Shown: positions 34,892-44,247, counted from the first letter of the stretch. The stretch is 64,000 nucleotides of DNA from Roseateles subflavus (GCF_030285365.1 NZ_JASVDS010000010.1:33848-97847), one strand, 5' to 3'. Made by a program: numbers and translations. The notes: generated by a model not told the origin, from the letters alone.

Positions 34892-36139
34892 TTATGCGAC
34901 GCCGGCCGGTTGCGTGGCCGGCCCGACCCGGCGTTGCGCCAGCTTGGAGGCCAGGGCGAACACCAGCAGCGCGGCGCCGCCGATGGCCGCCTCGGCCTGC
35001 AGCATGCCGCCATTGCCCCAGTGGGTCTGCGAGTAGCCGGCCACGAGCGTCATCCAGCTCAGGGGCATGTTGGCGAGCGAGGCCAGCAGGCTGTACTTGG
35101 TCGCCGCGGCGCCCTTGCCGATGGCTTCCAGCACCACGGCCGCATAGCCCGTGTAGCAGAGGCCGGTGGTCAGGGCGTAGAGCGTCGTGAACACGACGAA
35201 GCTGCTCTCGGTGCGGGGCGCGGCCGCCATGGCCAGGGCGCAGACCGCCTGCAGGGCGCCGAACAGGCAGTAGGCCCACTTGCGGTCCATGCGGTCGCAG
35301 ATGAAGCCGCCCAGCAGGCTGCCGCCGGCGGAAACGATGCCGCTGACCACGCCGGTGACCAGCGCCACGGTGGCGGCGCTGGCGTGCCAGTCCGGCGCGA
35401 CGACCGACCACAGATTGCTGGCGCCGCCCGCGCCGATGGGCAGGAAGCAGACCAGGATGGCCAGCAGGCCCATGCGGGAGCAGGCCACCTCCCAGAGGTC
35501 GCGGCCGGCGGCACGGGCGTTGGTGGCGAAGCTGAAGCCGCCGGCCGGGGTCTCGGCCCGCTGCTCCCGCACCAGGGGCAGCGCGGCGGCACAGGCCAGC
35601 GTCAGCACGGCCATGAGGCTGCTGGTGAGCATGGCGGAGACGTGCAGGTCCTCCATCATCCACAAGGCGAGGCCGCCCCCGAGGCTGGAGCCGGCCATGT
35701 TGCCGGCCTGCATCCAGCCCGCCGCGCGGCCCTTCTCCTCGTCCGGCGTGTTGTGGGCCATGAGGCTCTCCACCGACATGCCCAGCAGACTGGCGGCGAT
35801 GCCGGCGGTCACGGCGACCACGGTCAGGAAGGGGATGGACTCCAGGCGATACGGCGTCATGCCGGTGATGAACATGCCCGCGGCCGAGCCGACGCAGCCG
35901 ATCAGATACCAGGTCTTGCGGGTCAGCGTGAGGTCCACGACGGGGGCCCACAGGAACTTGGCGGCGTGGGGCATGAAGGTCACCGCCAGCAGGCCGGCGA
36001 TGGCCTCGGCGGGCACCTTGGCCTGGGCGAGGGCGTAGGCCGCGGCGATGGCCAGGTAGCCGCTCAGTGCGCTGAAGGGCGCGAAGAGGACGAAGTAGAC
36101 CGCCGGGTGGGCCGCCCGATGCGAGGAAGTGGCAGACAT
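34892..36139 (-). CDS. Major facilitator superfamily transporter, possibly for pseudouridine
   Basis: A 415-residue protein with about twelve membrane segments and the MFS loop CDRMDRKWAY between helices 6 and 7 of the second half. The fold looks like AmpG-type carriers. It lies 41 nt upstream of psuK on the same strand, so it may import pseudouridine or a related nucleoside, though it could belong to another pathway. No good Shine-Dalgarno is seen before ATG 36139. A GTG or ATG further upstream in the frame is possible. Confidence 0.8.
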   Translation of the reverse strand: MSATSSHRAAHPAVYFVLFAPFSALSGYLAIAAAYALAQAKVPAEAIAGLLAVTFMPHAAKFLWAPVVDLTLTRKTWYLIGCVGSAAGMFITGMTPYRLESIPFLTVVAVTAGIAASLLGMSVESLMAHNTPDEEKGRAAGWMQAGNMAGSSLGGGLALWMMEDLHVSAMLTSSLMAVLTLACAAALPLVREQRAETPAGGFSFATNARAAGRDLWEVACSRMGLLAILVCFLPIGAGGASNLWSVVAPDWHASAATVALVTGVVSGIVSAGGSLLGGFICDRMDRKWAYCLFGALQAVCALAMAAAPRTESSFVVFTTLYALTTGLCYTGYAAVVLEAIGKGAAATKYSLLASLANMPLSWMTLVAGYSQTHWGNGGMLQAEAAIGGAALLVFALASKLAQRRVGPATQPAGVA

Positions 36140-36249
36140 GGGGAGGTGATGCTCAGGGAGCCCGATGCGACGGGCGGTGCGGCATTGTCCCTGCGCTGCG
36201 TATAGTCGCCGCTCCGCATCTACCCAGGGGCCGGGCCGGCCCTCGCCCC

Positions 36250-37164
36250 ATGACGCCACCCGCCCGCGCGACCGACCTGGATCCCCGCCTGCTGCAATGG
36301 CTGCACCTGCTGCTGCAGGAGGGCAGCGTCAGCCGCGCCGCCCTGCATGCCAACGTGACGCAATCGGCCATGAGCCATGCCCTGCGCCAGATGCGGGCCC
36401 ATTTCGACGACCCGCTGCTGGTGCGTGCCGGGCGGGGCATGCAGCTTACTGCGCGGGCCCTGGCGCTGAAGGCCCCCCTGGCCCAGGCCCTGCAGCAGCT
36501 GCAACGGGTGGTGGCGCCGCAGCCGGGCTTCGATCCGGCGGCGGGGGCGCATGCCTTTCGCGTGGCCATGCCGGACTACGGCGATCTGGTGCTGGCCCCG
36601 GCCCTGCTGGCCCGCCTGCGCCGGCTGGCGCCGCAGTCCACGCTGCATTGCGTGCAGCCCAGCGATTTCGACCTGCTGCAGGCCGCCGCGCAGGTGGACG
36701 TGCTCATCGGCCGCTACGAGCGTGCGCCCGAGAGCCTGCACCGGCGCGTGCTGTGGGGCGAGCGCTTCGTCGCCATCGCGCGCGCCGACCACCCGCGCTG
36801 GACGGGCGACGTGCTGACGCTGGACGCCTATCTGGCGGAATCCCATGTGCTGGTGAGCCCCCAGGGCGTGGGCCTGGGGCCGGTCGACGCCTGGCTGCAG
36901 CGGCAGGGGCGGCGTCGGCATGTGGCCTGCACCTTCACGCAGTTCGCCAGCGCGGCGCGGCAGGTGGCGGGCAGCGACCTCGTCTGCACGATGCCGCGGC
37001 GCGTGGCCGAGGGCCTGGCGCAGCACGCGCCCCTGCGGCTGTGGGAGCCGCCGTTGCCGCTGCCGTCCTACGAGGTCGTGATGCTCTGGCACGCGGCCCA
37101 GCACCAGGACCCACGCCACCGCTGGCTGCGCCAGCAGGTGGTGGCCGCCCTGCGCGGGTCCTGA
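36250..37164 (+). CDS. LysR-family transcriptional regulator
   Basis: A 304-residue LysR protein with an N-terminal HTH (LLQWLHLLLQEGSVSRAALH, then TQSAMSHALRQMR) and an effector domain. It is divergent from the MFS gene across 110 bp that holds a TATAGTCGC -10-like element at 36201, and convergent with the reductase gene at 37165. The target could be the reductase or the MFS-psuK-psuG unit. HTH details resemble NodD/PcpR-type members. The effector is not predictable. Confidence 0.9.
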   Translation: MTPPARATDLDPRLLQWLHLLLQEGSVSRAALHANVTQSAMSHALRQMRAHFDDPLLVRAGRGMQLTARALALKAPLAQALQQLQRVVAPQPGFDPAAGAHAFRVAMPDYGDLVLAPALLARLRRLAPQSTLHCVQPSDFDLLQAAAQVDVLIGRYERAPESLHRRVLWGERFVAIARADHPRWTGDVLTLDAYLAESHVLVSPQGVGLGPVDAWLQRQGRRRHVACTFTQFASAARQVAGSDLVCTMPRRVAEGLAQHAPLRLWEPPLPLPSYEVVMLWHAAQHQDPRHRWLRQQVVAALRGS

Positions 37165-37704
37165 TCAGGCGGCCGGGCGCGGCTGGACGGCCCGGTGGCG
37201 CTGCAGCAGGCGCTCGCCCAGGCCGGCCAGCGCCTCCTCGCCCAGCTGGTGGACGCCCCCCTCGACATGCGGCGGCAGGTAGTGCATGCCCAGCATGCCG
37301 GCCGTCCGCTGCAGGGGCTTGAGCAGCTCGCTGAGGCTGTACTCGTTGAAGCCGCCGGCCTGGTAGTCCTCGGCGGTGCCGCCCGCGCTGATGACGGACC
37401 ACCACTGCTTGCCGTGCAGCGTCGTGACGCCGCGGCCGTAGGCCCAGCCGGCCTGGAGGACGTCGTCCAGCCAGGCCTTCATCAGCGGCGGCACGGAATA
37501 CCAGTACAGCGGATGCTGGAACACGATGCGCTCATGGGACAGCAGCAGGGCCTGCTCGCGGGCGACGTCGATCCGGCCGTCCGGGTACTGCGCGTGGACG
37601 AGGTTCAGCGTGACGTCCGGCGCCGTGCGCCAGGCGTCGGCCCAGCGGCGGTTGATGCGGGACTGCTCGAGGCGGGGGTGGAAGAGGTTGACGAGTGTTT
37701 TCAT
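37165..37704 (-). CDS. NAD(P)H-dependent quinone/azo reductase-like protein
   Basis: A 179-residue flavodoxin-fold protein (KefF/MdaB-like): MKTLVNLFHPRLEQSRINRRW, then IVFQHPLYWYSVPPLMKAWLDDVL and a GKQWWSVISAGGT strand. It should bind FMN or FAD and reduce quinones or act beside a Kef potassium channel, although no kefB or kefC gene is here. ATG 37704 starts the core fold. It ends immediately before the convergent LysR gene ends (adjacent stops). It is distinct from the flavodoxin-fold protein at 1787. Confidence 0.85.
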   Translation of the reverse strand: MKTLVNLFHPRLEQSRINRRWADAWRTAPDVTLNLVHAQYPDGRIDVAREQALLLSHERIVFQHPLYWYSVPPLMKAWLDDVLQAGWAYGRGVTTLHGKQWWSVISAGGTAEDYQAGGFNEYSLSELLKPLQRTAGMLGMHYLPPHVEGGVHQLGEEALAGLGERLLQRHRAVQPRPAA

Positions 37705-37832
37705 GACCGCCACGGTATCGGCCGAGGGGAGGCGCCGTCCGCCAGCAGCCGTCATGTCCGGCATGAACGGCGCTCATGCATGAGGGAGCCGCTAGGATGC
37801 AGGCCTTGCCCCGATCTCCCTGCGTGCCACCG

Positions 37833-38501
37833 ATGTCTGCTCCCTCGCGCCCCCTGGCCTTTCTCGTCGATCTCGACGGCACCCTCGTCGACACCGCCGG
37901 GGACTTCGTGGCCGTGCTGGCGCTGACGCTGGCGGACCTCGGTCTGCCGGCGGTCAGCCGCGCGTGGGTGCTGCAGGCGGTGGGCCGGGGCAGCGAGCAG
38001 CTGATCCGCGCCGCCCTGCGCGAGGTCGGCGGCGACGCCGCCCTGTACGAGCCGGCCTGGGCGCGCTACCAGGCGCACTACCTGCGGATCAATGGGCAGG
38101 CGTCCGAGATCTTCCCGGGCACGCGCGAGGGCCTGGACCTGCTGAAGTCGCAAGGCCTGCCGATGGCCTGCCTGACCAACAAGCCGGCGCGCTTCGCCCG
38201 CGACCTGCTGGCCGCCAAGGGGCTGGCGGGCTATTTCGACCGGGTCTTCGGCGGGGACGATTTCGAGCGCAAGAAGCCCGACCCCTTGCCGCTGCTCAAG
38301 ACCTGCGAGGCGCTGGGCGTGGCGCCGCCGTCGGCGTGGATGATCGGGGACTCGAGCAACGATGCGCAGGCGGCCCATGCCGCCGGCTGCCCGGTGGTGC
38401 TGCTGCGCCATGGCTACAACCACGGCGAGCCGATCGATGCCGTCCCGGCGCTGGCGCACCTGGACCGGCTGGACCAGATCCGGCGCCTGCTGGCGCCCTG
38501 A
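37833..38501 (+). CDS. gph: Phosphoglycolate phosphatase
   Basis: A 222-residue HAD hydrolase that dephosphorylates 2-phosphoglycolate from oxidative DNA repair or photorespiration-like oxygenation. Motif I is FLVDLDGTLVDTA, motif II MACLTNKPARF, and motifs III/IV are FERKKPDPLPL and MIGDSSNDAQAAHAAG. ATG 37833 is the first start close to the fold, but it lacks a clear Shine-Dalgarno; 37797 and 37776 are alternatives. In many relatives gph stands next to rpe and trpE. Here trpE is close downstream but rpe is not. Confidence 0.9.
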   Translation: MSAPSRPLAFLVDLDGTLVDTAGDFVAVLALTLADLGLPAVSRAWVLQAVGRGSEQLIRAALREVGGDAALYEPAWARYQAHYLRINGQASEIFPGTREGLDLLKSQGLPMACLTNKPARFARDLLAAKGLAGYFDRVFGGDDFERKKPDPLPLLKTCEALGVAPPSAWMIGDSSNDAQAAHAAGCPVVLLRHGYNHGEPIDAVPALAHLDRLDQIRRLLAP

Positions 38502-38514
38502 TCCGGCCGCGCCT

Positions 38515-39111
38515 TCAGCGGCTGCGGCCCTGCGGCTGCACGCCCAGCAGGGCGTCCTTCAGCTGGCTGTCGGCGGGGTTCTTGCCCAGCCAGATCCGCA
38601 TCAGCGTGGTGAAGAACTCGGGCTCCTTGATGGGCTCGCCCTGCACCTTGCCGTTGACCAGCACCATCGTGCCGGTGCCGGGGACGTAGTCGACGGAGAA
38701 GCCTTCGCCGGCGCTCATCTTCTTCTTGGCCGCGAACACCTCGGCAATGCGCATCACGCCCGGGATGGACTTGGAGAAGTCCTCCGGCGTGGCGTTGTCC
38801 TGCATGCCCTTGGTGAAGAGCTTGCCCAGCTCGTTGGCGTCGATCTCGCGCAGCATGTGGATCGACAGCCGCTTGGGACCCGCGGTGCTGAACACGGCAT
38901 CCGGCGTGGCGGCCTTGTCCTTGAGATACAGGCCGGCCGTGTAGACCTTGAAGATGGCCTTGTAGCGGATGCCCGCGCCGTTGAGGACCAGCTTCTGGCC
39001 CCCCAGCTCGGTCTGGGCCTCGTACTTCACCCCAGCCAGTTCCACGGTCTGGGCAAGCGCCCCCAGCGGCAGTGCCAGCGCCATCAGCGCTGCAAGAAAC
39101 GAACGACGCAT
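38515..39111 (-). CDS. Chalcone-isomerase-like periplasmic protein
   Basis: A 198-residue protein with a Sec signal peptide (cleavage after ALA, residue 20). The mature chain is a chalcone isomerase-like domain: VELAGVKYEAQTELGGQKL, GIRYKAIFKVYTAGLYL, MLREIDANELGKLFTKGM and a terminal LMRIWLGKNPAD. In bacteria this fold is not known to isomerise flavonoids and may bind fatty acids. The gene is divergent from the trp leader and convergent with gph. Function unknown. Confidence 0.85.
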   Translation of the reverse strand: MRRSFLAALMALALPLGALAQTVELAGVKYEAQTELGGQKLVLNGAGIRYKAIFKVYTAGLYLKDKAATPDAVFSTAGPKRLSIHMLREIDANELGKLFTKGMQDNATPEDFSKSIPGVMRIAEVFAAKKKMSAGEGFSVDYVPGTGTMVLVNGKVQGEPIKEPEFFTTLMRIWLGKNPADSQLKDALLGVQPQGRSR

Positions 39112-39218
39112 GTCTCACTCCAAGGATGTCTGCATGACAGCTGCAGAACTTGTAAGAAGGAGTATGTCTGAACGACGAAGGCTTGAAATAGGGGCAAGTC
39201 TCAGTTTCACGGGGCCGC

Positions 39219-39240
39219 TGCTACACTCGGCCGCACTATG
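39219..39240 (+). promoter_or_regulatory. trp promoter, extended -10 close to leader start
   Basis: TGCTACACT (39219-39227) is an extended -10 with TACACT as the hexamer. Transcription would begin near 39234, only about four bases before the ATG of the leader peptide. No Shine-Dalgarno is present. A clear -35 is lacking. Confidence 0.4.
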
Positions 39241-39321
39241 TTCATCACGCGCAAGCAGATCAAGGGGTCGAACGACCGGGGAGCCTGGCCCTGGCGACGC
39301 CCGTCCGCCTTCACCCACTGA
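39238..39321 (+). CDS. trpL: trp operon leader peptide
   Basis: A 27-codon frame, MFITRKQIKGSNDRGAWPW then RRPSAFTH, lies 178 nt upstream of trpE. Two Trp codons stand at positions 17 and 19 of the peptide (TGG-CCC-TGG), the hallmark of ribosome-mediated attenuation of tryptophan genes. The bases at 39280-39285 (GGAGCC), next to the Trp codons, can pair with GGCTCC at 39341-39346, so a ribosome stalled at the Trp codons would block that stem. The start codon lacks a Shine-Dalgarno and sits about ten bases after a -10-like element. Confidence 0.6.
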   Translation: MFITRKQIKGSNDRGAWPWRRPSAFTH

Positions 39322-39499
39322 AGCGCCTGGCCTGCTTGCCGGCTCCGGTTCCCGGGGCCCACACTTCCGCGAAGTCACTGCGAATCCGTGCGCCGGTGCT
39401 GCCCTTCGGCAGCGCTGCGGCATGCGAGCCAAGCTGATCTGATCGATCGAGCGCCCCGGGCCTGTGGCCGGCGCCGACGCATTCGCGAGAGAACAAGAC
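39322..39499 (+). promoter_or_regulatory. trp leader RNA with candidate attenuator hairpins
   Basis: The 178-nt stretch between trpL and trpE has no gene. It contains GGCTCC at 39341, complementary to the leader, a hairpin GCTGCC-CTTC-GGCAGC at 39398-39413, and a strong bulged hairpin at 39451-39474 near the trpE start. No long T-run follows either hairpin, so which is the terminator is uncertain. Confidence 0.4.
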
Positions 39500-40984
39500 G
39501 TGATCACCGAACTGGAATTCCAGAGCCTGGCCGCTGAAGGCTACAACCGCATCCCGCTGATCAGCGAGGCTTTTGCGGACCTCGAAACCCCCCTGTCGCT
39601 CTACCTGAAGCTCTGCGCCGGCGCCGGTCAGGGGCGCCACAGCTTCCTGCTGGAATCGGTGGTGGGCGGCGAACGCTTCGGGCGCTACTCCTTCATCGGC
39701 CTGCCGGCGCGCACCGTCCTGCGCAGCGAAGGCCGTCGCACGGAGGTGCGTCGCGATGGCGAGCTCATCGAGAGCCACGAGGGCAATCCCCTCGAGTTCA
39801 TCGAGGCCTACCAGCAGCGATTCAAGGTCGCGCTGCGCCCGGGCATGCCGCGCTTCTGCGGCGGCCTGGCCGGCTATTTCGGCTACGACGCCGTCCGCTA
39901 CATCGAGCCCCGCCTCGCGAAGACCGCCAAGACCGGGGGCCTGGACACGCCCGACGTGATGCTGCTGCAGTGCGAGGAGCTGGCCGTCATCGACAACCTC
40001 TCGGGCCGGCTCTACCTCATCGTCTATGCCGACCCGGCCCAGCCCGAGGCCTACTTCAAGGCCAAGAAGCGCCTCGCCGAGCTGCGGGACAAACTCAGCT
40101 ACAGCGTCTCCGCTCCGCAGGTGCGGCGGGGGCAGGCGCATCCTGTGCAGCGCGAGTTCCCTCGCGCCGACTACGAGGCGGCCGTCCTGCGCGCCAAGGA
40201 ATACATCGCCGCGGGCGACTGCATGCAGATCGTCTTCGGGCAGCGCCTGTCCAAGCGCTACACCGAGTCCCCGCTGAGCCTCTACCGCGCGCTGCGCTCG
40301 CTGAACCCGAGCCCCTACATGTACTTCTATGACATGGGGGACTTCCAGATCGTCGGCGCCTCGCCCGAGATCCTGGTGCGCCACGAGCGCGTCGCCGAGG
40401 GCGAGAAGATCACCATCCGCCCGCTGGCCGGCACCCGGCCGCGCGGCGCCACGCCCGAGCTGGACCGTGCGCTCGAAGCCGAGCTCAAGGCCGACCCGAA
40501 GGAGCGCGCCGAGCACCTCATGCTGATCGACCTGGCCCGCAACGACATCGGCCGCATCGCCAAGACCGGCAGCGTGCAGGTCACCGACGCCTTCGCGGTC
40601 GAGCGCTACTCGCACGTGATGCACATCGTCTCCAACGTCGAGGGCCTGCTCAAGGAGGGCCTGTCCAACATGGACGTGCTGCGCGCGACCTTCCCGGCGG
40701 GGACGCTGTCCGGCGCGCCGAAGATCCGCGCCATGGAGATCATCGACGAGCTGGAACCCGTCAAGCGCGGCATCTACGGCGGCGCCTGCGGCTACCTCAG
40801 CTATGCGGGCGACATGGACCTCGCCATCGCCATCCGCACCGGCATCGTGCAGGACCAGATGCTCTACGTGCAGGCCGCTGCCGGCGTGGTGGCGGACTCC
40901 GTGCCCGAGCTGGAGTGGAAGGAGACGGAAGCCAAGGCGCGGGCGTTGCTGCGCGCCGCCGAACTCGTCGAGGAGGGCTTCTGA
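39500..40984 (+). CDS. trpE: Anthranilate synthase component I
   Basis: A 494-residue chorismate-utilising enzyme making anthranilate with ammonia delivered by TrpG, the first step of tryptophan synthesis. The start GTG 39500 begins the conserved ITELEFQSLAAEGYNRIPL; it follows GAGAG by 8 nt. Motifs include LLESVVGGERFGRYSFIGL, the Trp feedback site region, IRPLAGTRPRGATPE, LIDLARNDIGR and FPAGTLSGAPKIRAMEIIDE. Length is typical. It leads the operon trpE-trpG-ltaE-trpD-(membrane protein)-trpC. Confidence 0.96.
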   Translation: MITELEFQSLAAEGYNRIPLISEAFADLETPLSLYLKLCAGAGQGRHSFLLESVVGGERFGRYSFIGLPARTVLRSEGRRTEVRRDGELIESHEGNPLEFIEAYQQRFKVALRPGMPRFCGGLAGYFGYDAVRYIEPRLAKTAKTGGLDTPDVMLLQCEELAVIDNLSGRLYLIVYADPAQPEAYFKAKKRLAELRDKLSYSVSAPQVRRGQAHPVQREFPRADYEAAVLRAKEYIAAGDCMQIVFGQRLSKRYTESPLSLYRALRSLNPSPYMYFYDMGDFQIVGASPEILVRHERVAEGEKITIRPLAGTRPRGATPELDRALEAELKADPKERAEHLMLIDLARNDIGRIAKTGSVQVTDAFAVERYSHVMHIVSNVEGLLKEGLSNMDVLRATFPAGTLSGAPKIRAMEIIDELEPVKRGIYGGACGYLSYAGDMDLAIAIRTGIVQDQMLYVQAAAGVVADSVPELEWKETEAKARALLRAAELVEEGF

Positions 40985-41038
40985 TGCGCGCCGCGACGAC
41001 GACCCCGATGAACCGCCCTGCACGACAAGAGGCCTGAC

Positions 41039-41623
41039 ATGCTGCTGATGATCGACAACTACGACAGCTTCACCTTCAACCTGGTGCAGTACTTCGGCGA
41101 GCTGGGGACCGAGGTGAAGGTGGTGCGCAACGACGAGATCACCGTCGCCGAGATCGCGGCGCTGAAGCCCGACCACCTCGTCTTCTCGCCCGGCCCCTGC
41201 TCACCCGCCGAGGCCGGCGTCTGCGTGGAGGCCATCCGCCACTTCGCCGGCAAGCTGCCGCTGCTGGGCGTGTGCCTCGGCCACCAGAGCATGGGCGCGG
41301 CCTTCGGCGCCAACATCGTGCGTGCGAAGACGCAGATGCACGGCAAGACCAGCGTGATCACCACGGACCGGCAGGGCGTCTTCAGCGACCTGCCGCAGGA
41401 CTTCACCGTGGTGCGCTACCACTCGCTGGTCGTCGAGGAAGCCACGTTCCCCCGGGAGTTCGTCGTGACCGCGCGCAGCGAGGACGGCGAGATCATGGGC
41501 CTGCGCCACCGCGAGCTGGCCGGCACCGCCACGCCGCTGGAGGGCGTGCAGTTCCATCCGGAGTCCATCCTGTCCGAGCACGGCCATGCCATGCTCAAGA
41601 ACTTCCTGCAGCTGCGCAAGTGA
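41039..41623 (+). CDS. trpG: Anthranilate synthase component II (glutamine amidotransferase)
   Basis: A 194-residue class I glutamine amidotransferase. The catalytic triad is Cys79 (GVCLGHQ), His173 and Glu175 (VQFHPES). The oxyanion segment is [12 protein letters not shown]. It releases ammonia for TrpE; in some betaproteobacteria the same protein also serves PabB. It starts 54 nt after trpE. Confidence 0.96.
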   Translation: MLLMIDNYDSFTFNLVQYFGELGTEVKVVRNDEITVAEIAALKPDHLVFSPGPCSPAEAGVCVEAIRHFAGKLPLLGVCLGHQSMGAAFGANIVRAKTQMHGKTSVITTDRQGVFSDLPQDFTVVRYHSLVVEEATFPREFVVTARSEDGEIMGLRHRELAGTATPLEGVQFHPESILSEHGHAMLKNFLQLRK

Positions 41624-41665
41624 TGTGCTTCCATCGAAGCCCCGACACCCAGGAGTGATGTGCCC

Positions 41666-42688
41666 ATGATCGATCTGCGAAGCGATACCGTCACCCGGCC
41701 GACGGCGGCCATGCGCGAGGCCATGATGGCCGCGCCGCTCGGCGACGACGTGTTCGGCGACGACCCCAGCGTCAACCGGCTGCAGGAGGACCTCGCGGCC
41801 CGCCTGGGCTTCGAGGCGGCGCTCTTCATGCCCACGGGCACGCAGAGCAACCTCTGTGCGCTCATGGCCCACTGCCAGCGCGGCGATGAATACCTCGTCG
41901 GCCAGATGGCCCACACCTACCGCTGGGAAGGCGGCGGCGCCGCGGTGCTGGGTTCCATTCAGCCGCAGCCCCTGCCGCATCAGCCCGACGGCAGCCTGCT
42001 GCTCGCCGACATCGAGGCCAACATCAAGCCGGACGACGCCCACTTCGCCCGCACGCGGCTGCTGACCCTGGAGAACACCATCGGCGGCAAGGTCCTGCCC
42101 ATGGACTATCTGGCCGCCGCCTCGGCGCTGGCGCAGCGGCGCGGGCTGGCGCGGCACCTCGACGGCGCACGGCTCTTCAACGCGGCGGTGGCCGTGGACG
42201 CAGCAGACCCGTATGCCGCGGCGCGCCGCATCTGCAGCCACTTCGACAGCGTCTCCGTGTGCTTCTCCAAGGGCCTCGGCGCCCCGGTGGGCTCGGTGCT
42301 GTGCGGCTCGCGCGACTTCATCAAGGCCGCCCACCGCTGGCGCAAGATGGCCGGCGGCGGGATGCGGCAGGCGGGTCTGCTGGCCGCGGCGGCCCACCAT
42401 GCGCTGGACCACCACGTGCGCCGGCTGGCCGATGACCATGCCCTCGCGCGCCGCCTGGCCGAGGGCCTGGCTGGGGTGCCAGGTCTTGCCGTCGAGACGC
42501 CGCAGACCAACATCGTGTTTGCCGACGTCGCCGATGCCGAGCGGGCGGCGGGTCTGCTGCCCTTCCTGAAGGAGCGCGGTGTGCTGGCCACGGGTCTGTA
42601 CCGCCTGCGCTTCGTGACCCATCTGGACGTCGATGCGGCGGGCGTGGACCGCGCCATCGCCGCCGTCCGCGACTACTTCAAAGCCTGA
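41666..42688 (+). CDS. ltaE: Low-specificity L-threonine aldolase
   Basis: A 340-residue PLP enzyme splitting threonine or allo-threonine to glycine and acetaldehyde. The opening IDLRSDTVTRPTAAMREAM is diagnostic, and the PLP lysine is Lys202 in CFSKGLGAPVGS. AGGAG at 41651 favours ATG 41666 over GTG 41660. Its place between trpG and trpD is unusual. The frame and spacing imply co-transcription with the trp genes, perhaps through a link between glycine/serine and tryptophan metabolism. Confidence 0.93.
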   Translation: MIDLRSDTVTRPTAAMREAMMAAPLGDDVFGDDPSVNRLQEDLAARLGFEAALFMPTGTQSNLCALMAHCQRGDEYLVGQMAHTYRWEGGGAAVLGSIQPQPLPHQPDGSLLLADIEANIKPDDAHFARTRLLTLENTIGGKVLPMDYLAAASALAQRRGLARHLDGARLFNAAVAVDAADPYAAARRICSHFDSVSVCFSKGLGAPVGSVLCGSRDFIKAAHRWRKMAGGGMRQAGLLAAAAHHALDHHVRRLADDHALARRLAEGLAGVPGLAVETPQTNIVFADVADAERAAGLLPFLKERGVLATGLYRLRFVTHLDVDAAGVDRAIAAVRDYFKA

Positions 42689-42700
42689 ACGGGAATTGCC

Positions 42701-43732
42701 ATGCCCATCACCGACAACGAAGCCCTGACGCGGACCATCGAGCACCGCGAAATCTTCCACGACGAGATGCTGACCCTCATGCGACGCATCATGAGCGGCG
42801 AGATGTCGCCCGTGATGGCCGCAGCCCTGCTGATCGGCCTGCGCGTCAAGAAGGAGACCATCGGCGAGATCACCGCCGCCGCGCAGGTCATGCGCGAGTT
42901 CTCGATCAAGGTGCCGCTGGCGCCGCAGCCGCACCTGGTCGATGTGGTCGGCACGGGCGGCGACGGCGCGCACACCTTCAACATCAGCACCTGCTCGATG
43001 TTCGTGGCGGCCGCGGCCGGGGCGCAGGTGGCCAAGCACGGCAACCGCAGCGTCTCCAGCAAGACCGGCAGTGCCGATGTGCTCGAGGCCCTGGGCGCCA
43101 ACATCATGCTCAAGCCCGAGCAGGTGGCGGCCAGCGTGGCGCAGTGCGGCATCGGCTTCATGTTCGCGCCCAACCACCACCCGGCCATGAAGAACATCGC
43201 CCCGGTCCGCAAGGAACTGGGCGTGCGCACCATCTTCAACATCCTGGGCCCGCTGACCAACCCGGCCGGCGCGCCCAATATCCTGATGGGCGTGTTCCAC
43301 CCGGACCTCGTCGGCATCCAGGTCCGCGTGATGCAGCGCCTGGGCGCCGAGCATGCCGTCGTCGTGTACGGCAAGGACGGCATGGACGAGATCTCGCTCG
43401 GTGCGGGCACGCAGGTGGGCGAGCTGAAGAACGGCGAGATTCGCGAGTACGAGATCCATCCCGAGGACTTCGGTCTGGCCATGGCCTCGAACCGCAGCCT
43501 GAAGGTGGCCGGCCCCGAGGACAGCCGCCAGATGCTGCTCGGCGCCCTGGCTGACGAGCCCGGTCCGGCGCGCGACATCGTGCTGCTCAACGCCGGCGCC
43601 ACGCTCTACGCCGCCAATGTGGGCGAGAGCATCGGCGATGGCATCGAGCGCGCCCGCGAAGCCATCCGCTCCGGTGCGGCCCGCGCGAAGCTCGACCAGT
43701 TCGTGGCGACGACCCGGTCGCTGGGCGCATGA
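42701..43732 (+). CDS. trpD: Anthranilate phosphoribosyltransferase
   Basis: A 343-residue enzyme joining anthranilate to PRPP, the second step of tryptophan synthesis. It has the PRPP-binding [36 protein letters not shown], the anthranilate-contacting [22 protein letters not shown] and [12 protein letters not shown]. It starts 12 nt after ltaE and overlaps the following membrane-protein gene by ATGA. Confidence 0.97.
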   Translation: MPITDNEALTRTIEHREIFHDEMLTLMRRIMSGEMSPVMAAALLIGLRVKKETIGEITAAAQVMREFSIKVPLAPQPHLVDVVGTGGDGAHTFNISTCSMFVAAAAGAQVAKHGNRSVSSKTGSADVLEALGANIMLKPEQVAASVAQCGIGFMFAPNHHPAMKNIAPVRKELGVRTIFNILGPLTNPAGAPNILMGVFHPDLVGIQVRVMQRLGAEHAVVVYGKDGMDEISLGAGTQVGELKNGEIREYEIHPEDFGLAMASNRSLKVAGPEDSRQMLLGALADEPGPARDIVLLNAGATLYAANVGESIGDGIERAREAIRSGAARAKLDQFVATTRSLGA

Positions 43733-44247
43733 GGTCCAGCGCCGCGCTGTTCCGGCGCCTGCGGGACGAGATCCCGCAGGCCCGCCAGGTGCTGCTGCCG
43801 CGCGTGGAGGTGCATCCGCTCTCCTGGGGTCTGGGCCTGACGGGCACGGCGCTGGGCCTGTGGGGCGTGCCCGCGCTGCCGGCCGCGATGCGGCCCGGTG
43901 CCGGCTGGCTGGCCCTCGGGCTTGTCGTCGCCGGCATGGCCGTGTGGGGCTTCATGCGCCGCGAGCACCTGGGCTGGCGGCTGGACTTCGCGGCGCGGCA
44001 ACTCGATCCGGTCGGCGTCGACGGGGAGTCGCGCCGGCTCGACGGCAGCGGCTGGGGCCTGTTCTGCGTGGGCGGGGCCAAGCGCCGCTCGCTCGCGCTC
44101 GAGTTCCGCCATGAGGACGGCGGCAAGGCGCTGCGCGTGCTGGAGACGCGAGCCGGCGCGAGCCGCGAGGAGCACCAGCTCGTGAGCCAGATCGCCGATG
44201 CGCTGGCTGAGCGCCTGCAGATGCGGCGCGAGGGGCTGACGCTGTGA
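43729..44247 (+). CDS. Small membrane protein in the trp operon
   Basis: A 172-residue protein with two adjacent hydrophobic spans (about residues 33-50 and 58-76) and a soluble C-terminal half rich in charged residues. It overlaps trpD by four bases, so it is translationally coupled. I do not recognise the family. It may be a lineage-specific addition, since trpD and trpC are usually adjacent in related bacteria. Function unknown. Confidence 0.7.
   Translation: MRSSAALFRRLRDEIPQARQVLLPRVEVHPLSWGLGLTGTALGLWGVPALPAAMRPGAGWLALGLVVAGMAVWGFMRREHLGWRLDFAARQLDPVGVDGESRRLDGSGWGLFCVGGAKRRSLALEFRHEDGGKALRVLETRAGASREEHQLVSQIADALAERLQMRREGLTL

Noticed and set aside
36185..36206. Full promoter for the LysR gene using TTGTCC and TATAGT
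   Set aside because: The spacer is only 10 nt, too short for a sigma70 promoter; only the -10-like element was noted.
39451..39474. Rho-independent terminator for the trp leader
   Set aside because: The hairpin is strong but is not followed by a T-run, so it was listed only as a candidate structure within the leader.
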